Below the pieces are notes generated by a model that was not told the DNA's origin, searched no databases, and saw only the letters and a program-made list of their open reading frames with translations. The translations under genes were made by a program, and so were the position numbers. Of a stretch of DNA of 52,391 nucleotides, positions 37,137 to 45,566 are shown in pieces. Position 1 is the first letter of the stretch; every line of letters starts with the position of its first letter. Source of the DNA: an uncultured Solobacterium sp. (GTDB taxonomy: Bacteria > Bacillota_I > Bacilli_A > Erysipelotrichales > Erysipelotrichaceae); contig URCJ01000005.1 in NCBI GenBank assembly GCA_900546285.1, positions 1 to 52,391 of the forward strand, written 5' to 3'.

Positions 37137-38093
37137 CTAATCTTTATCGTGTGTTAGATAACTCTCAATATAATATCTAGGTCTTTTCTTGGTTTCAATA
37201 AATGTCTTGCCAACATATTGTCCTATAACACCAAGGCACACAAGTTGTACACCACCAATAAACCAAATAGATGCAAATAGCGATGTCCATCCTTGAATTG
37301 TATGGCCACTAGCGTGTTGGATCAAAGAATAAATGACCGCAATTATAGCAATCAAGATTGCGATAAATCCTAAATATAGAATTAAAGTTAATGGTTTATC
37401 ACTAAAAGAAGTAACCCCATTAAACGCAAAAGAAAGCATCTTCTTTAAAGGATATTTAGATTCACCCTTTAATCTAGGAGATCTCTTATAATAAACACAA
37501 TCTGTTTTAAAACCAAGTTCTGGTGCTAATCCTCTTAAGAATAAATGGGTTTCAGAATATAAAGATAATTCATCTAAAGCCCTATTAGACATTAATCTAA
37601 AGTCGGCACTGTTATAAACGGTCTTAGCACCCATATAATTCATCATTTTATAGAAAGCTTCAGCAGTAAACTTTTTGAAACTCGAATCACTTGTTCTATC
37701 ATTTCTTACACCATAGACAATATCACAGCCAGAGTAGTACTTCTCAACCATTTCTTCGATTACACCAACATCATCTTGTAAATCAGCATCAATTGAAATA
37801 GTTACATCTACTTCCTCTTTTACTTGCATCAAACCAGCTAATAAAGCATTTTGATGTCCTTTGTTACCAGCTAAATTTAAGCCATATACATATTCACTAT
37901 TTTCATATGCATTCTTAATAACATTCCAAGTCTTATCCTTAGAACCATCATTAACATACAAAATAAAACTATTTGATTTAACAACTTCTCTTTTTACTAA
38001 GTCTTTCATTAAATCATTCAATACTTTATCAGTATCTGGTAGTGCTTCTTCCTCGTTATAACAAGGAACTACAATAGCTAATCTTTTAATCAT
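37137..38093 (-). CDS. GT2 polyprenol-phosphate glycosyltransferase (GtrB/ArnC-like)
   Basis: A 318-residue enzyme with LAIVVPCYNEEEALPDT at the start, DADLQDD at 102-108, DFRLMSNRALDEL and KYPLKKMLSFAFNGVTSFS before two C-terminal helices (about 235-295), all typical of the GtrB/YkoT/ArnC type. It would charge undecaprenyl phosphate with a sugar for a GT-C enzyme. Its ATG overlaps the stop of the DUF2304 gene (ATGATTAA), so translation is probably coupled. The next gene is a GT-C-like protein, a natural user of its product. Confidence 0.9.
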   Translation of the reverse strand: MIKRLAIVVPCYNEEEALPDTDKVLNDLMKDLVKREVVKSNSFILYVNDGSKDKTWNVIKNAYENSEYVYGLNLAGNKGHQNALLAGLMQVKEEVDVTISIDADLQDDVGVIEEMVEKYYSGCDIVYGVRNDRTSDSSFKKFTAEAFYKMMNYMGAKTVYNSADFRLMSNRALDELSLYSETHLFLRGLAPELGFKTDCVYYKRSPRLKGESKYPLKKMLSFAFNGVTSFSDKPLTLILYLGFIAILIAIIAVIYSLIQHASGHTIQGWTSLFASIWFIGGVQLVCLGVIGQYVGKTFIETKKRPRYYIESYLTHDKD

Positions 38094-38448
38094 TCTCTTT
38101 TTCCTTTTCTAAATCTTCAAGTTTCTTTTTCAATGTCGCTACTTCATAATTTAAATTAATTAAAATCTCATTATATTTGCTTAAAATAAAATAAATATAA
38201 AAAGTAATACAATATAGCAAAAATATCATAATCAAGAATACAGCATTAACAGGAATCTGTACCCCTATTAGATTTGAAACATGGTACACAATGTTTGGAA
38301 ATAAAGAAAGGATAACCATGCCAATACCCCAAATAATCCAAACAACCGCAAAATGTATATTCATTTTGTTTTTAAGAACATTTCTTATAACTATAAACAA
38401 AACAAACAGGGAACCAACCAATAAACAAATTTGTAATACTTTACTCAT
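38086..38448 (-). CDS. DUF2304 small membrane protein
   Basis: A 120-residue protein with three helices (about 5-22, 33-50 and 68-90) and a charged coiled-coil tail (VATLKKKLEDLEKEKEND). Size, layout and the AVVWIIWGIGMVILSLFPNI segment are those of DUF2304 proteins, which are often encoded next to DPM1-type GT2 genes as here, with one on each side. The function is not established; a helper for a lipid-linked sugar transferase or a flippase subunit is a reasonable guess. GAGGT lies upstream of the ATG. Confidence 0.85.
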   Translation of the reverse strand: MSKVLQICLLVGSLFVLFIVIRNVLKNKMNIHFAVVWIIWGIGMVILSLFPNIVYHVSNLIGVQIPVNAVFLIMIFLLYCITFYIYFILSKYNEILINLNYEVATLKKKLEDLEKEKEND

Positions 38449-38453
38449 GTAAG

Positions 38454-39119
38454 TTACCTCGCAAATAATATAGAAATCGAAACGCCAACCATAAATTTTA
38501 TAGTTTTATATGGATTCACAAAATAACTACTGCCATTTTGTCTTTCCAACATTTCGACTTGGACTTCTTTCACCTTATAACCACCACTCAAAAGGTGGCA
38601 TAACGCATCAGGTTCTGCATAAAAATTCATCTCTTTAGAAAACTCGCTAATAGTTTTTTTACCCAGGGCTCGCATACCGCTTGTAGGATCGCTTACTTTT
38701 ATACCTGACTTCAATTCAATTAGGAAACAAAAAAATCTACTACCTATCATTCTTGGTGTAAGTGGTTTTTTGTTTTCAAGAAAACGACTGCCCACCACAT
38801 AATCGTTACCTTTTTTTATCTCTTCAACCATTTTATTGATATATTTTGGTTGATGTTGCCCATCACCATCAATGCACACGACACAATCATAGTTATTATC
38901 ATTTGCATACTTAAAGCCAACCCTAGTAACTCCTGCAATACCAAGATTATTAGGTAGATTTAAAACATTATAATTTTCTTCTTTACAAAGCTTTTGTGTA
39001 TCATCGGTTGATTTATCATTAATTATTAAATAATCGTATTTATATCGTTTAACTTCTTCTATTAATGATTTTAAATTTTTTGATTCGTTAAAAGCAGGAA
39101 TTATTACTATGGTTTTCAT
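38454..39119 (-). CDS. GT2 glycosyltransferase, DPM1-like catalytic domain
   Basis: A 221-residue protein that is only a GT-A domain: TIVIIPAFNESKNLKSLIEE at the start, DGDGQHQP at 84-91, GSRF twice, and DPTSGMRALGK. There is no C-terminal membrane region, as in dolichol-phosphate mannose synthase type catalytic subunits that pair with a small membrane protein; the DUF2304 next to it could be that partner. The ATG at 39119 lies 7 nt after TAAAAT (39127-39132) without a Shine-Dalgarno, so it probably starts a leaderless transcript running to 30282. Confidence 0.88.
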   Translation of the reverse strand: MKTIVIIPAFNESKNLKSLIEEVKRYKYDYLIINDKSTDDTQKLCKEENYNVLNLPNNLGIAGVTRVGFKYANDNNYDCVVCIDGDGQHQPKYINKMVEEIKKGNDYVVGSRFLENKKPLTPRMIGSRFFCFLIELKSGIKVSDPTSGMRALGKKTISEFSKEMNFYAEPDALCHLLSGGYKVKEVQVEMLERQNGSSYFVNPYKTIKFMVGVSISILFAR

Positions 39120-39126
39120 CTAAATA

Positions 39127-39132
39127 ATTTTA
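39127..39132 (-). promoter_or_regulatory. -10 box of the leftward unit starting at 39119
   Basis: TAAAAT on the minus strand, 7 nt before the ATG. There is no recognisable Shine-Dalgarno and only a weak -35. It lies back to back with the rightward promoter at 39139-39168 in a 55-bp divergent intergenic region. Confidence 0.4.
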
Positions 39133-39138
39133 CTATTT

Positions 39139-39168
39139 TTGAATACATTTTACTAATTAAAGTATAAT
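39139..39168 (+). promoter_or_regulatory. promoter of the rightward GT2 gene
   Basis: TTGAAT (39139-39144) and TATAAT (39163-39168) are 18 nt apart. The ATG at 39175 begins 6 nt after the -10, and the sequence between (TAACTC) has no Shine-Dalgarno, so the mRNA is probably leaderless. Confidence 0.55.
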
Positions 39169-39174
39169 TAACTC

Positions 39175-39966
39175 ATGTATACAAGAAACGATCATACTTT
39201 TGCGATTTGTGCATATAAAGAAAGTCCTTATTTAGAAGATTGTATTTTATCTTTGATTAGTCAAACTATTAAGCCAAATATCATCATGGAAACAAGCACT
39301 CCTAATGATTTTATTATAAGTACGGCAAATAAATACAATATCAAACTTTTTATCAATCCTGATGGCGGTTTAGCTAAGGATTGGAATTATGCTTATGATA
39401 GTTGTGATACCGAATTAGTTACAATAGCACATCAAGATGATATTTATGAACCTAATTATTTGGAATCAATATTAGAATATGCAAATACAACAACAAATCC
39501 AATTATTTTTTTTACCGATTATTATGAAATTAGAAACAATGAAAGAGTATCTAATAATTTAAATTTAAATATTAAAAGGATTATGAATCATCCTTTTACT
39601 AAAATTAACAATAGAAATAAGATCAAATTAAGACAGAGAATTTTAAGTTTTGGTGATTCGATATCTTGTCCTACTGTAACTTTAACAAAGAAAAAATGCG
39701 GTTATGCACCTTATGATTTGGATTTCAAATGTTCAGCAGATTATAAAACTTGGTCTAGATTATCAAATATCGAAGGAGAGTTTATTTACATTCCAAAAAT
39801 ACTTATGGGGCATAGAATTTACAGAGAATCTACAACTACAAAATCTTTGGAAAATAATATAAGGCAGCAAGAAGATGCCTCTATAATGGCTGAATACTGG
39901 CCTAAGCCTATCGCAAAGATTATTTATAAAATTTATTCAAATAGCGAAAAAAGCAATAATGTTTAA
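39175..39966 (+). CDS. GT2 family glycosyltransferase
   Basis: A 263-residue GT2-like enzyme. HTFAICAYKESPYLEDCILS replaces the usual VSVIIP start, NPDGGLAKDWNYAY (61-74) is the acceptor-loop region, and HQDD at 86-89 (in AHQDDIYEPNY) is the metal-binding motif. SADYKTWSRL and a conserved R-E-S-TTTK stretch follow. It is shorter than the other GT2 proteins, and it is transcribed rightward from its own promoter, so it may be regulated separately. A hairpin terminator containing its stop codon separates it from the converging flippase gene. Confidence 0.85.
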   Translation: MYTRNDHTFAICAYKESPYLEDCILSLISQTIKPNIIMETSTPNDFIISTANKYNIKLFINPDGGLAKDWNYAYDSCDTELVTIAHQDDIYEPNYLESILEYANTTTNPIIFFTDYYEIRNNERVSNNLNLNIKRIMNHPFTKINNRNKIKLRQRILSFGDSISCPTVTLTKKKCGYAPYDLDFKCSADYKTWSRLSNIEGEFIYIPKILMGHRIYRESTTTKSLENNIRQQEDASIMAEYWPKPIAKIIYKIYSNSEKSNNV

Positions 39967-39979
39967 ATTATTGCTTTTT
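39947..39979. terminator. bidirectional terminator between converging genes
   Basis: AAGCAATAAT and ATTATTGCTT form a 10-bp stem (39951-39960 with 39967-39976) around the loop GTTTAA, with an A-run before and a T-run after, so it can work on both strands. The rightward stop codon lies in the loop and the leftward stop in the second arm. Confidence 0.85.
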
Positions 39980-41455
39980 AATTAATTTTTTTAAATCTAT
40001 TTTGAAGCATATTATAAATAATGCGTAGTCTAGTACAAGACAAACAGTGCTCATAAGAATAAACATTAATAAATCACCCAATGGAAAAATCTTGCTTATT
40101 AATAAATTTGAGATAATTATAACAGCTGTGAATATTATTTTCTTTAAATTATTTATTTGAATTTGCTTGTGTGTGTTTATTAACAATTTTTTTGATGTAA
40201 ATGGAATATAAATAACAAAATATAGCAAATAAGCTACAATACCACAAGCTAATATCAACTCGTTAGTAAATGTGAATAGGTTGTCACTTATTTTTAATAA
40301 TAAAATATAGACTATTAGAGTAAAGCCAAAACCGATTCCTTTTACTTTTTCTTTAAGCAATGTTGTGATTGATGATGAATTTTCATAAGCTATAAAACTA
40401 ATTAGCAATTGTAAACAAATCAAGAAAGTTAAAACAAACAATTTACTACTATCTTCATTAGGCAACCATAAGCTATATAATTGTTTGTTTAAACACATTA
40501 TTAAGACTATTGGGATTATTATTAAACCAACAATTGCGTTTGTTGCCACGTTGACTTCGTTTTGATCATTGTTAATAACACCCCTAATCATAATTGGTTC
40601 TATCATTGATGAAATTGTATTTCCCAACAATAAGCACATAGTCATTATTGGTTGTACTAAGGATAAAACACTAGATTCTTCTATCGGCAACATTCTGTTG
40701 GCGATTATTAACTCCGAGTTAATAATCAATAAGTTACCTGAATTAGATATAATTGACCAAACACCCAAGTTAAAAATTTTTTTAAACTTTGATTTTGAAA
40801 TCAGTTTCATATCTAATTTAATATCTCTCATTTCTTTAATAGAAACAAACACGCTAAATAACGACCTTATAATTGTTGAAAGGAAAATTATCAAACCCAA
40901 AGAAGAAAGACTTACGTTCTTTGATAAATAGATATATACCATCAATGTTCCTTTGACAAGACTTTCAATTATTAATGATATACCGTACAAGTCCATTCTG
41001 TTCTTAACGTAATAAGAAATATTGAATACAGCGCAAATGCCGTTGCATATGGTTGCTAAAAATATATATAGAAATAAAAGTTTCACATCATGTACTAGTT
41101 CGTTTGAAACATTTACAATCGATGTAAGATTAGAATAAAAAAACATTTCTACTAAAAAAATAAAAACACTAATTATTACACATGATAAAAAAGTTGTTGA
41201 ATAATATTCTTTAGCTTCTTGTGTATTTTTATTTAGATAATTAACAATAACTAGTCGCGATGAAACGGTACTTGTTATTACAAATAATATTGAAAAATAT
41301 GTTGAAAAATTTGTTGCAATCGGATAGTAAGAATAAGCTTCTTTTCCAACAAATTCGACAAAATATTGTGTGATAAAAAATGACACAAATACAGATACTG
41401 CAATTGATAAAAGATTAGCTACTATTGTTATCATCATTTTTTCATTACTTTTCAT
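39968..41455 (-). CDS. Wzx-type polysaccharide flippase (MOP superfamily)
   Basis: A 495-residue protein with about twelve to fourteen helices. MMITIVANLLSIAVSVFVSF, then GKEAYSYYPIATNFSTYFSI and SSRLVIVNYLNKN, match the lipopolysaccharide-biosynthesis flippase group. It is unlike the Wzx at 21357-22796, so the locus has two exporters. It lies alone on the minus strand between two rightward genes. The ATG at 41455 is 7 nt after TAAAAT (41463-41468) without a Shine-Dalgarno. It probably exports the substrate of the polymerase fusion encoded divergently next to it. Confidence 0.88.
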   Translation of the reverse strand: MKSNEKMMITIVANLLSIAVSVFVSFFITQYFVEFVGKEAYSYYPIATNFSTYFSILFVITSTVSSRLVIVNYLNKNTQEAKEYYSTTFLSCVIISVFIFLVEMFFYSNLTSIVNVSNELVHDVKLLFLYIFLATICNGICAVFNISYYVKNRMDLYGISLIIESLVKGTLMVYIYLSKNVSLSSLGLIIFLSTIIRSLFSVFVSIKEMRDIKLDMKLISKSKFKKIFNLGVWSIISNSGNLLIINSELIIANRMLPIEESSVLSLVQPIMTMCLLLGNTISSMIEPIMIRGVINNDQNEVNVATNAIVGLIIIPIVLIMCLNKQLYSLWLPNEDSSKLFVLTFLICLQLLISFIAYENSSSITTLLKEKVKGIGFGFTLIVYILLLKISDNLFTFTNELILACGIVAYLLYFVIYIPFTSKKLLINTHKQIQINNLKKIIFTAVIIISNLLISKIFPLGDLLMFILMSTVCLVLDYALFIICFKIDLKKLIKKQ

Positions 41456-41462
41456 ATCTACT

Positions 41463-41472
41463 ATTTTATAAT
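41463..41472. promoter_or_regulatory. overlapping divergent -10 boxes
   Basis: The leftward -10 TAAAAT (41463-41468, minus strand) overlaps the rightward -10 TATAAT (41467-41472) by two bases. Each lies 7 nt before its ATG (41455 and 41480). The two start codons are only 24 nt apart, so RNA polymerase should be able to serve one direction at a time. Confidence 0.5.
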
Positions 41473-41479
41473 AATGTGT

Positions 41480-44400
41480 ATGAACACTAAACTTAAATTA
41501 AATATTTTTACATTTGCACACTTCTTATATCTGTTTTGTTATATTTTTGAATATACATTCACATATGGATTTAAATACAATGTAGACATAGGCCTTTTAA
41601 AACAACTAGGTCTACTAATAATGTTTGCTTTATTCTTATATGATTTTATAAACAAGAATACAAGCCTAAAAACATTTATTTATACATTGTTGGCTATAAC
41701 GCTAGGTTTTATCGTTACTTGCACATCAAAAAATTTTGATATACTACTACTTATTTTAGTTATTTTATCTATTAAAGACATAAATATAGATAAATTCCTT
41801 TTTAGAGATTTTATTATTAGAGGCGCTTTAGTTGCGATTGAATTCTTCTTTTTCTCGCAAAAAGCTCCAATTGAAATGTGGCAAGCGGAAAAGGTTACCA
41901 TGGGTTTTACCCATGGTAATACAGCTGGTTCTGCTTTGATGATTCTTACTTTTGAATTATTATATTTAACTAGAAATAGCAAAAATATCTTGCCTTTTAT
42001 CTTTTCTATAATTTTAACTTGTTTTAATTATTATGTTTGTAAAAGTAGAGCTAGTTGTATTGCGATGGCTTTAATAATCGTTTGCTTTATATTGCTAAAA
42101 TTAAAACTTAATATCTTAAAATTCAAACCACTAAAGTTCTTAGCTAATAATTCAATCTTATTTTTTATTATGATTTCATTTGGATTGATTCACCTTTATA
42201 AAACAGGTTCTGATGTTGGATTAAAATTAGACTCTCTATTTTCTGGCAGAATGTTTTTAGCTGATCACTACTTAAATCTTTACAAAATTAATTTATTTGG
42301 AAATCAATTATCATATGCATCAACAACTGTAACAATTGGTGATCATATGGTTTATGTTTTGGATACTGCATTTGTTTGGCTTCTATTAACTTTTGGAATT
42401 ATTGGTGTTTTATTTATAGCTTGGTTATTCTATAGAACTTTCAAAAAATTACTTGCTAATCAAAACTATTACATGGTTATTATCATGCTAGTTTTATTAG
42501 TTTATGGTTTGATGGAAACTATATTATTTAAATATTATTACAACCCATTATTAGCGGTTTTAACCATCGGTTTTTTTGCGGATGAAAAAGAAGATGAAAA
42601 ACTATTTGTTCCTAATAATCATTTAGTTCTTTCTCTTTCCGTTATTTTTATATGCATATTTTTCTTTAGAAATATCATCATATCTAACTCTTATCAATTT
42701 TATATTGATAGTGTTTTAGCATCTTATAATCAACCGAAAATATTATTTGCTTTCTATAACAGAATGCATGATTTTAACTTTTCTTTATATGATTGGTCAT
42801 TGGGTTTGGGTGCAAATATCTTCAATTTGATTAATCAAGGTTTCCTAAGTCCATTTAATTTTTTATCTTTGTTATTACCATCTAACTTGGTTATTTCTTT
42901 TTCTTTATATTTAAATTTCATTAAGCTATTAGTGTTAAGCAATTCTTTGTTATTGTGGTTTAACAAAATAAACAAGAATAATATTCATAATCTACTGTTC
43001 TCTCTAGTCTTATCTTTTTCTAGTTTAGTTCTAGGATTCTTTAGCACAAACAGTTTTGATTTTTATTGTTTATTCCCGTTAGTTCTATTCTTTTTAGAAA
43101 AAGCAATTCAAGATAGAAAATTCTTAGGATTATCTTTATCTATTTTTTTATGCGTTCTTGCTAACCCTTCTTTAAGTATATCTTTATTTATTGTTTTAAT
43201 AATTTATTTGATTTATAAGAACGTTATTAATTCATTTAACCCGGGACAATTTGTTGTATTAACTATACTTATATTATTATCAATGGGATTAGCTTCGTTT
43301 GCTATCATTCCTTGTTTGGGATTTGGGAATACAAATACAATAAGTGATAGTTTTATTTCAATTTTCTTATCATTATTTACTCCTTTTAATTCATTAATTA
43401 ATACTAATTATGTTTTATATACAAGTATCACTATCCTTGCTTTCTTACCTTGTATTTTTTATTCAGTAACTAAGGAATTAATAGCTAGAGTATCAACTAT
43501 TATAATTTGTATTTTATTGTGCTTAGTATTAAAAAAATACTTTGTTTTGTACTTTGTTATATTATTTACATCTTCTTTAATTCTAAATTCGTTAGATTCT
43601 ATAATTTTAAAGAAAAATAATATATTATTAATTAATTTTATAATTTGCCTTATTTTATGTTTTGTTTCATACATTTATGGAAAGGTAAATAATACGGAAT
43701 TAAGTAGCTTATTAACATATACTCAATTATTATTATTAGTTTTATTGTCATTGTCTTTACTTATATATCGATCTATTTTATCTTTTTCTATAATTATGGA
43801 AGCATGTATATCTATCTTTTGTTTAATAAATCAATATCCATTATTGTTAAAAACAATAAATTACGATATTTCGGTTACTAATTCTATTAAAGATGAAGAT
43901 AAGGGTTTTTATCGCATCATTGATGCAAATGTTGCAAATACTATTTATAAAGAAGATGCAACTGATTTTAACTTCAAATACAATTTTATTGATAATTGCA
44001 AACAAGTGTCTGGTTTCTCCACTAAAGATATTTCACTAAATCCTAACCAAGAAAAATTTATCGATTTAATGACAAAAACAGATGGCAGTACTTATAAAGG
44101 TTCGTCAAAAAACTATACTAGTCTATTCGATATAGCTGGTGCTAAGTATTGGATTTCAAATAATGAAACCAAGGGTGATAGCAATCCTTCATATTATGTA
44201 AATATGTTTGATAACTCACAATCTAATATCATCAACTTTAAAACAGGTATCATTAATGTTGGCGATAGCCCTGTGTCTGAAAATGGACAATACTCTGGTT
44301 CTTTAGATTCATATTTAGCTACTTTATCTATAAATCTACAAAATACCGACATAGAAGGTGATGTTTGTTATACAAGTTATTATAAATATGTAGGTTGGGA

Positions 44401-45463
44401 AGCGAATGACGATATTTCTAATTGGAAGAAAAACGGTGAAATTTCAGGTATTGAAGATTTTTCAAATTTCCTTGGAGGCATCAGAGTTGCTTTCACTGGT
44501 CAATTAGCTGAAAATTTTGATATTTATTATAGAATTAGTGATAATATTTACGGTTGGCATGATTGGGTTAAAAACGGTGAAAAAACTGGTTGTTATAACT
44601 ATGGTGAAATAGATCGTATTCAAATAGATGCAAGACCTAAGGGGTCGATTGAACCTTGGAAACAATATTACATAAATAAATATTTTATTGAACTAGGATA
44701 TGTTAATAATAACCTAATAAATGAGGATTATTTATTAACCTTATCTGATTTTGAAAAAGAGAAAATTTTAAGAAAATATGTCGCTACAAACACTACGGAA
44801 AATACATACTACGATTTCGATGATCACTTTATTAATATAAGCGATTATTTTGAGGAGCCTGATTTTACCTTTGAATTATCAGAGCCTATAAGCAACAACA
44901 AGACACTAGTTATTATTAATGGTGGTATCCCAATTGTCACTGTATATTTATATTATCAAGGTCAATATTTGCGTACTGAAAATTTCTATCAGTATGATTA
45001 TTGTAATATCGATTTAAGAGAAGGAGAATTGGTGGACAAGATTGCGGTTTCATTCACCGATATTGATGAAACAGGATTTGGTGTTGTGATTGCCACTAAA
45101 GATTCTGAAGATTATACACTAGGTGCTTTATATAACGATAGAATTAATAATTCATTTACAAATATTGATTTTAAAAACGATTATATTTCTGCTGATATTA
45201 ACATCAATAGCGATAACTCGTTTGTTTATACTTATATTCCATATGATGAAAATTGGCATGTATATGACAATGGTAATGAAATTTCTAAGATTAATTGTAA
45301 TTTTGGATTTACAGGATTTAATCTAGACCAAGGAGAACATCATATAGAATTTAGATATTTTATTAATAATTCATCTTCAAATATTGTTTCTTTATGTAGT
45401 TTATTTGGAATTGTTGTTGTGAATTCAATACTATTTGTTTACAAAAAGAAGAAACAACATTAG
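41480..45463 (+). CDS. fusion: Wzy-like polymerase + YfhO-like GT-C protein with ChW repeats
   Basis: A 1327-residue protein in two halves. Residues 1-365 or so resemble a Wzy/O-antigen polymerase (about ten helices, KSRASCIAMALIIV, FSGRMFLADHY near 254, then a helix pair). From about 385 it is YfhO-like: YNRMHDFNFSLYDWSLGLGA (438 region), many helices, and near 1256 the extracellular DENWHVYDNG and FGFTGFNLDQGEHHIEFRY motifs plus a last helix. Residues 960-1052 carry two ChW-type repeats (YVGWEANDD...WKKNGEISG and YGWHDWVKNGEKTG). I use the ATG at 41480, not the one at 41474, because the -10 ends at 41472. It probably polymerises a glycan and decorates it outside, with the ChW part binding wall or glycan. 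Confidence 0.85.
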   Translation: MNTKLKLNIFTFAHFLYLFCYIFEYTFTYGFKYNVDIGLLKQLGLLIMFALFLYDFINKNTSLKTFIYTLLAITLGFIVTCTSKNFDILLLILVILSIKDINIDKFLFRDFIIRGALVAIEFFFFSQKAPIEMWQAEKVTMGFTHGNTAGSALMILTFELLYLTRNSKNILPFIFSIILTCFNYYVCKSRASCIAMALIIVCFILLKLKLNILKFKPLKFLANNSILFFIMISFGLIHLYKTGSDVGLKLDSLFSGRMFLADHYLNLYKINLFGNQLSYASTTVTIGDHMVYVLDTAFVWLLLTFGIIGVLFIAWLFYRTFKKLLANQNYYMVIIMLVLLVYGLMETILFKYYYNPLLAVLTIGFFADEKEDEKLFVPNNHLVLSLSVIFICIFFFRNIIISNSYQFYIDSVLASYNQPKILFAFYNRMHDFNFSLYDWSLGLGANIFNLINQGFLSPFNFLSLLLPSNLVISFSLYLNFIKLLVLSNSLLLWFNKINKNNIHNLLFSLVLSFSSLVLGFFSTNSFDFYCLFPLVLFFLEKAIQDRKFLGLSLSIFLCVLANPSLSISLFIVLIIYLIYKNVINSFNPGQFVVLTILILLSMGLASFAIIPCLGFGNTNTISDSFISIFLSLFTPFNSLINTNYVLYTSITILAFLPCIFYSVTKELIARVSTIIICILLCLVLKKYFVLYFVILFTSSLILNSLDSIILKKNNILLINFIICLILCFVSYIYGKVNNTELSSLLTYTQLLLLVLLSLSLLIYRSILSFSIIMEACISIFCLINQYPLLLKTINYDISVTNSIKDEDKGFYRIIDANVANTIYKEDATDFNFKYNFIDNCKQVSGFSTKDISLNPNQEKFIDLMTKTDGSTYKGSSKNYTSLFDIAGAKYWISNNETKGDSNPSYYVNMFDNSQSNIINFKTGIINVGDSPVSENGQYSGSLDSYLATLSINLQNTDIEGDVCYTSYYKYVGWEANDDISNWKKNGEISGIEDFSNFLGGIRVAFTGQLAENFDIYYRISDNIYGWHDWVKNGEKTGCYNYGEIDRIQIDARPKGSIEPWKQYYINKYFIELGYVNNNLINEDYLLTLSDFEKEKILRKYVATNTTENTYYDFDDHFINISDYFEEPDFTFELSEPISNNKTLVIINGGIPIVTVYLYYQGQYLRTENFYQYDYCNIDLREGELVDKIAVSFTDIDETGFGVVIATKDSEDYTLGALYNDRINNSFTNIDFKNDYISADININSDNSFVYTYIPYDENWHVYDNGNEISKINCNFGFTGFNLDQGEHHIEFRYFINNSSSNIVSLCSLFGIVVVNSILFVYKKKKQH

Positions 45464-45474
45464 ATTTTAAACTT

Positions 45475-45502
45475 GCCACTTATATTGAATAAGTGGCTTT
45501 TT
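45475..45502 (+). terminator. rho-independent terminator of the polymerase fusion gene
   Basis: GCCACTTAT and ATAAGTGGC form a perfect 9-bp stem (45475-45483 with 45489-45497) around ATTGA, followed by TTTTTAT. It lies 12 nt after the stop. Confidence 0.9.
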
Positions 45503-45566
45503 ATGCATGGTGTGATTTTTGTATACCATCATCATTATATTAGTAAGTGTAAAAGGAGACATAGAT

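Noticed and set aside
41474..41479. Upstream ATG (MCMNTK) as start of the polymerase fusion gene
   Set aside because: It begins 1 nt after the TATAAT box, before any possible transcription start from it; the ATG at 41480 has the 7-nt spacing seen at the other unit heads.
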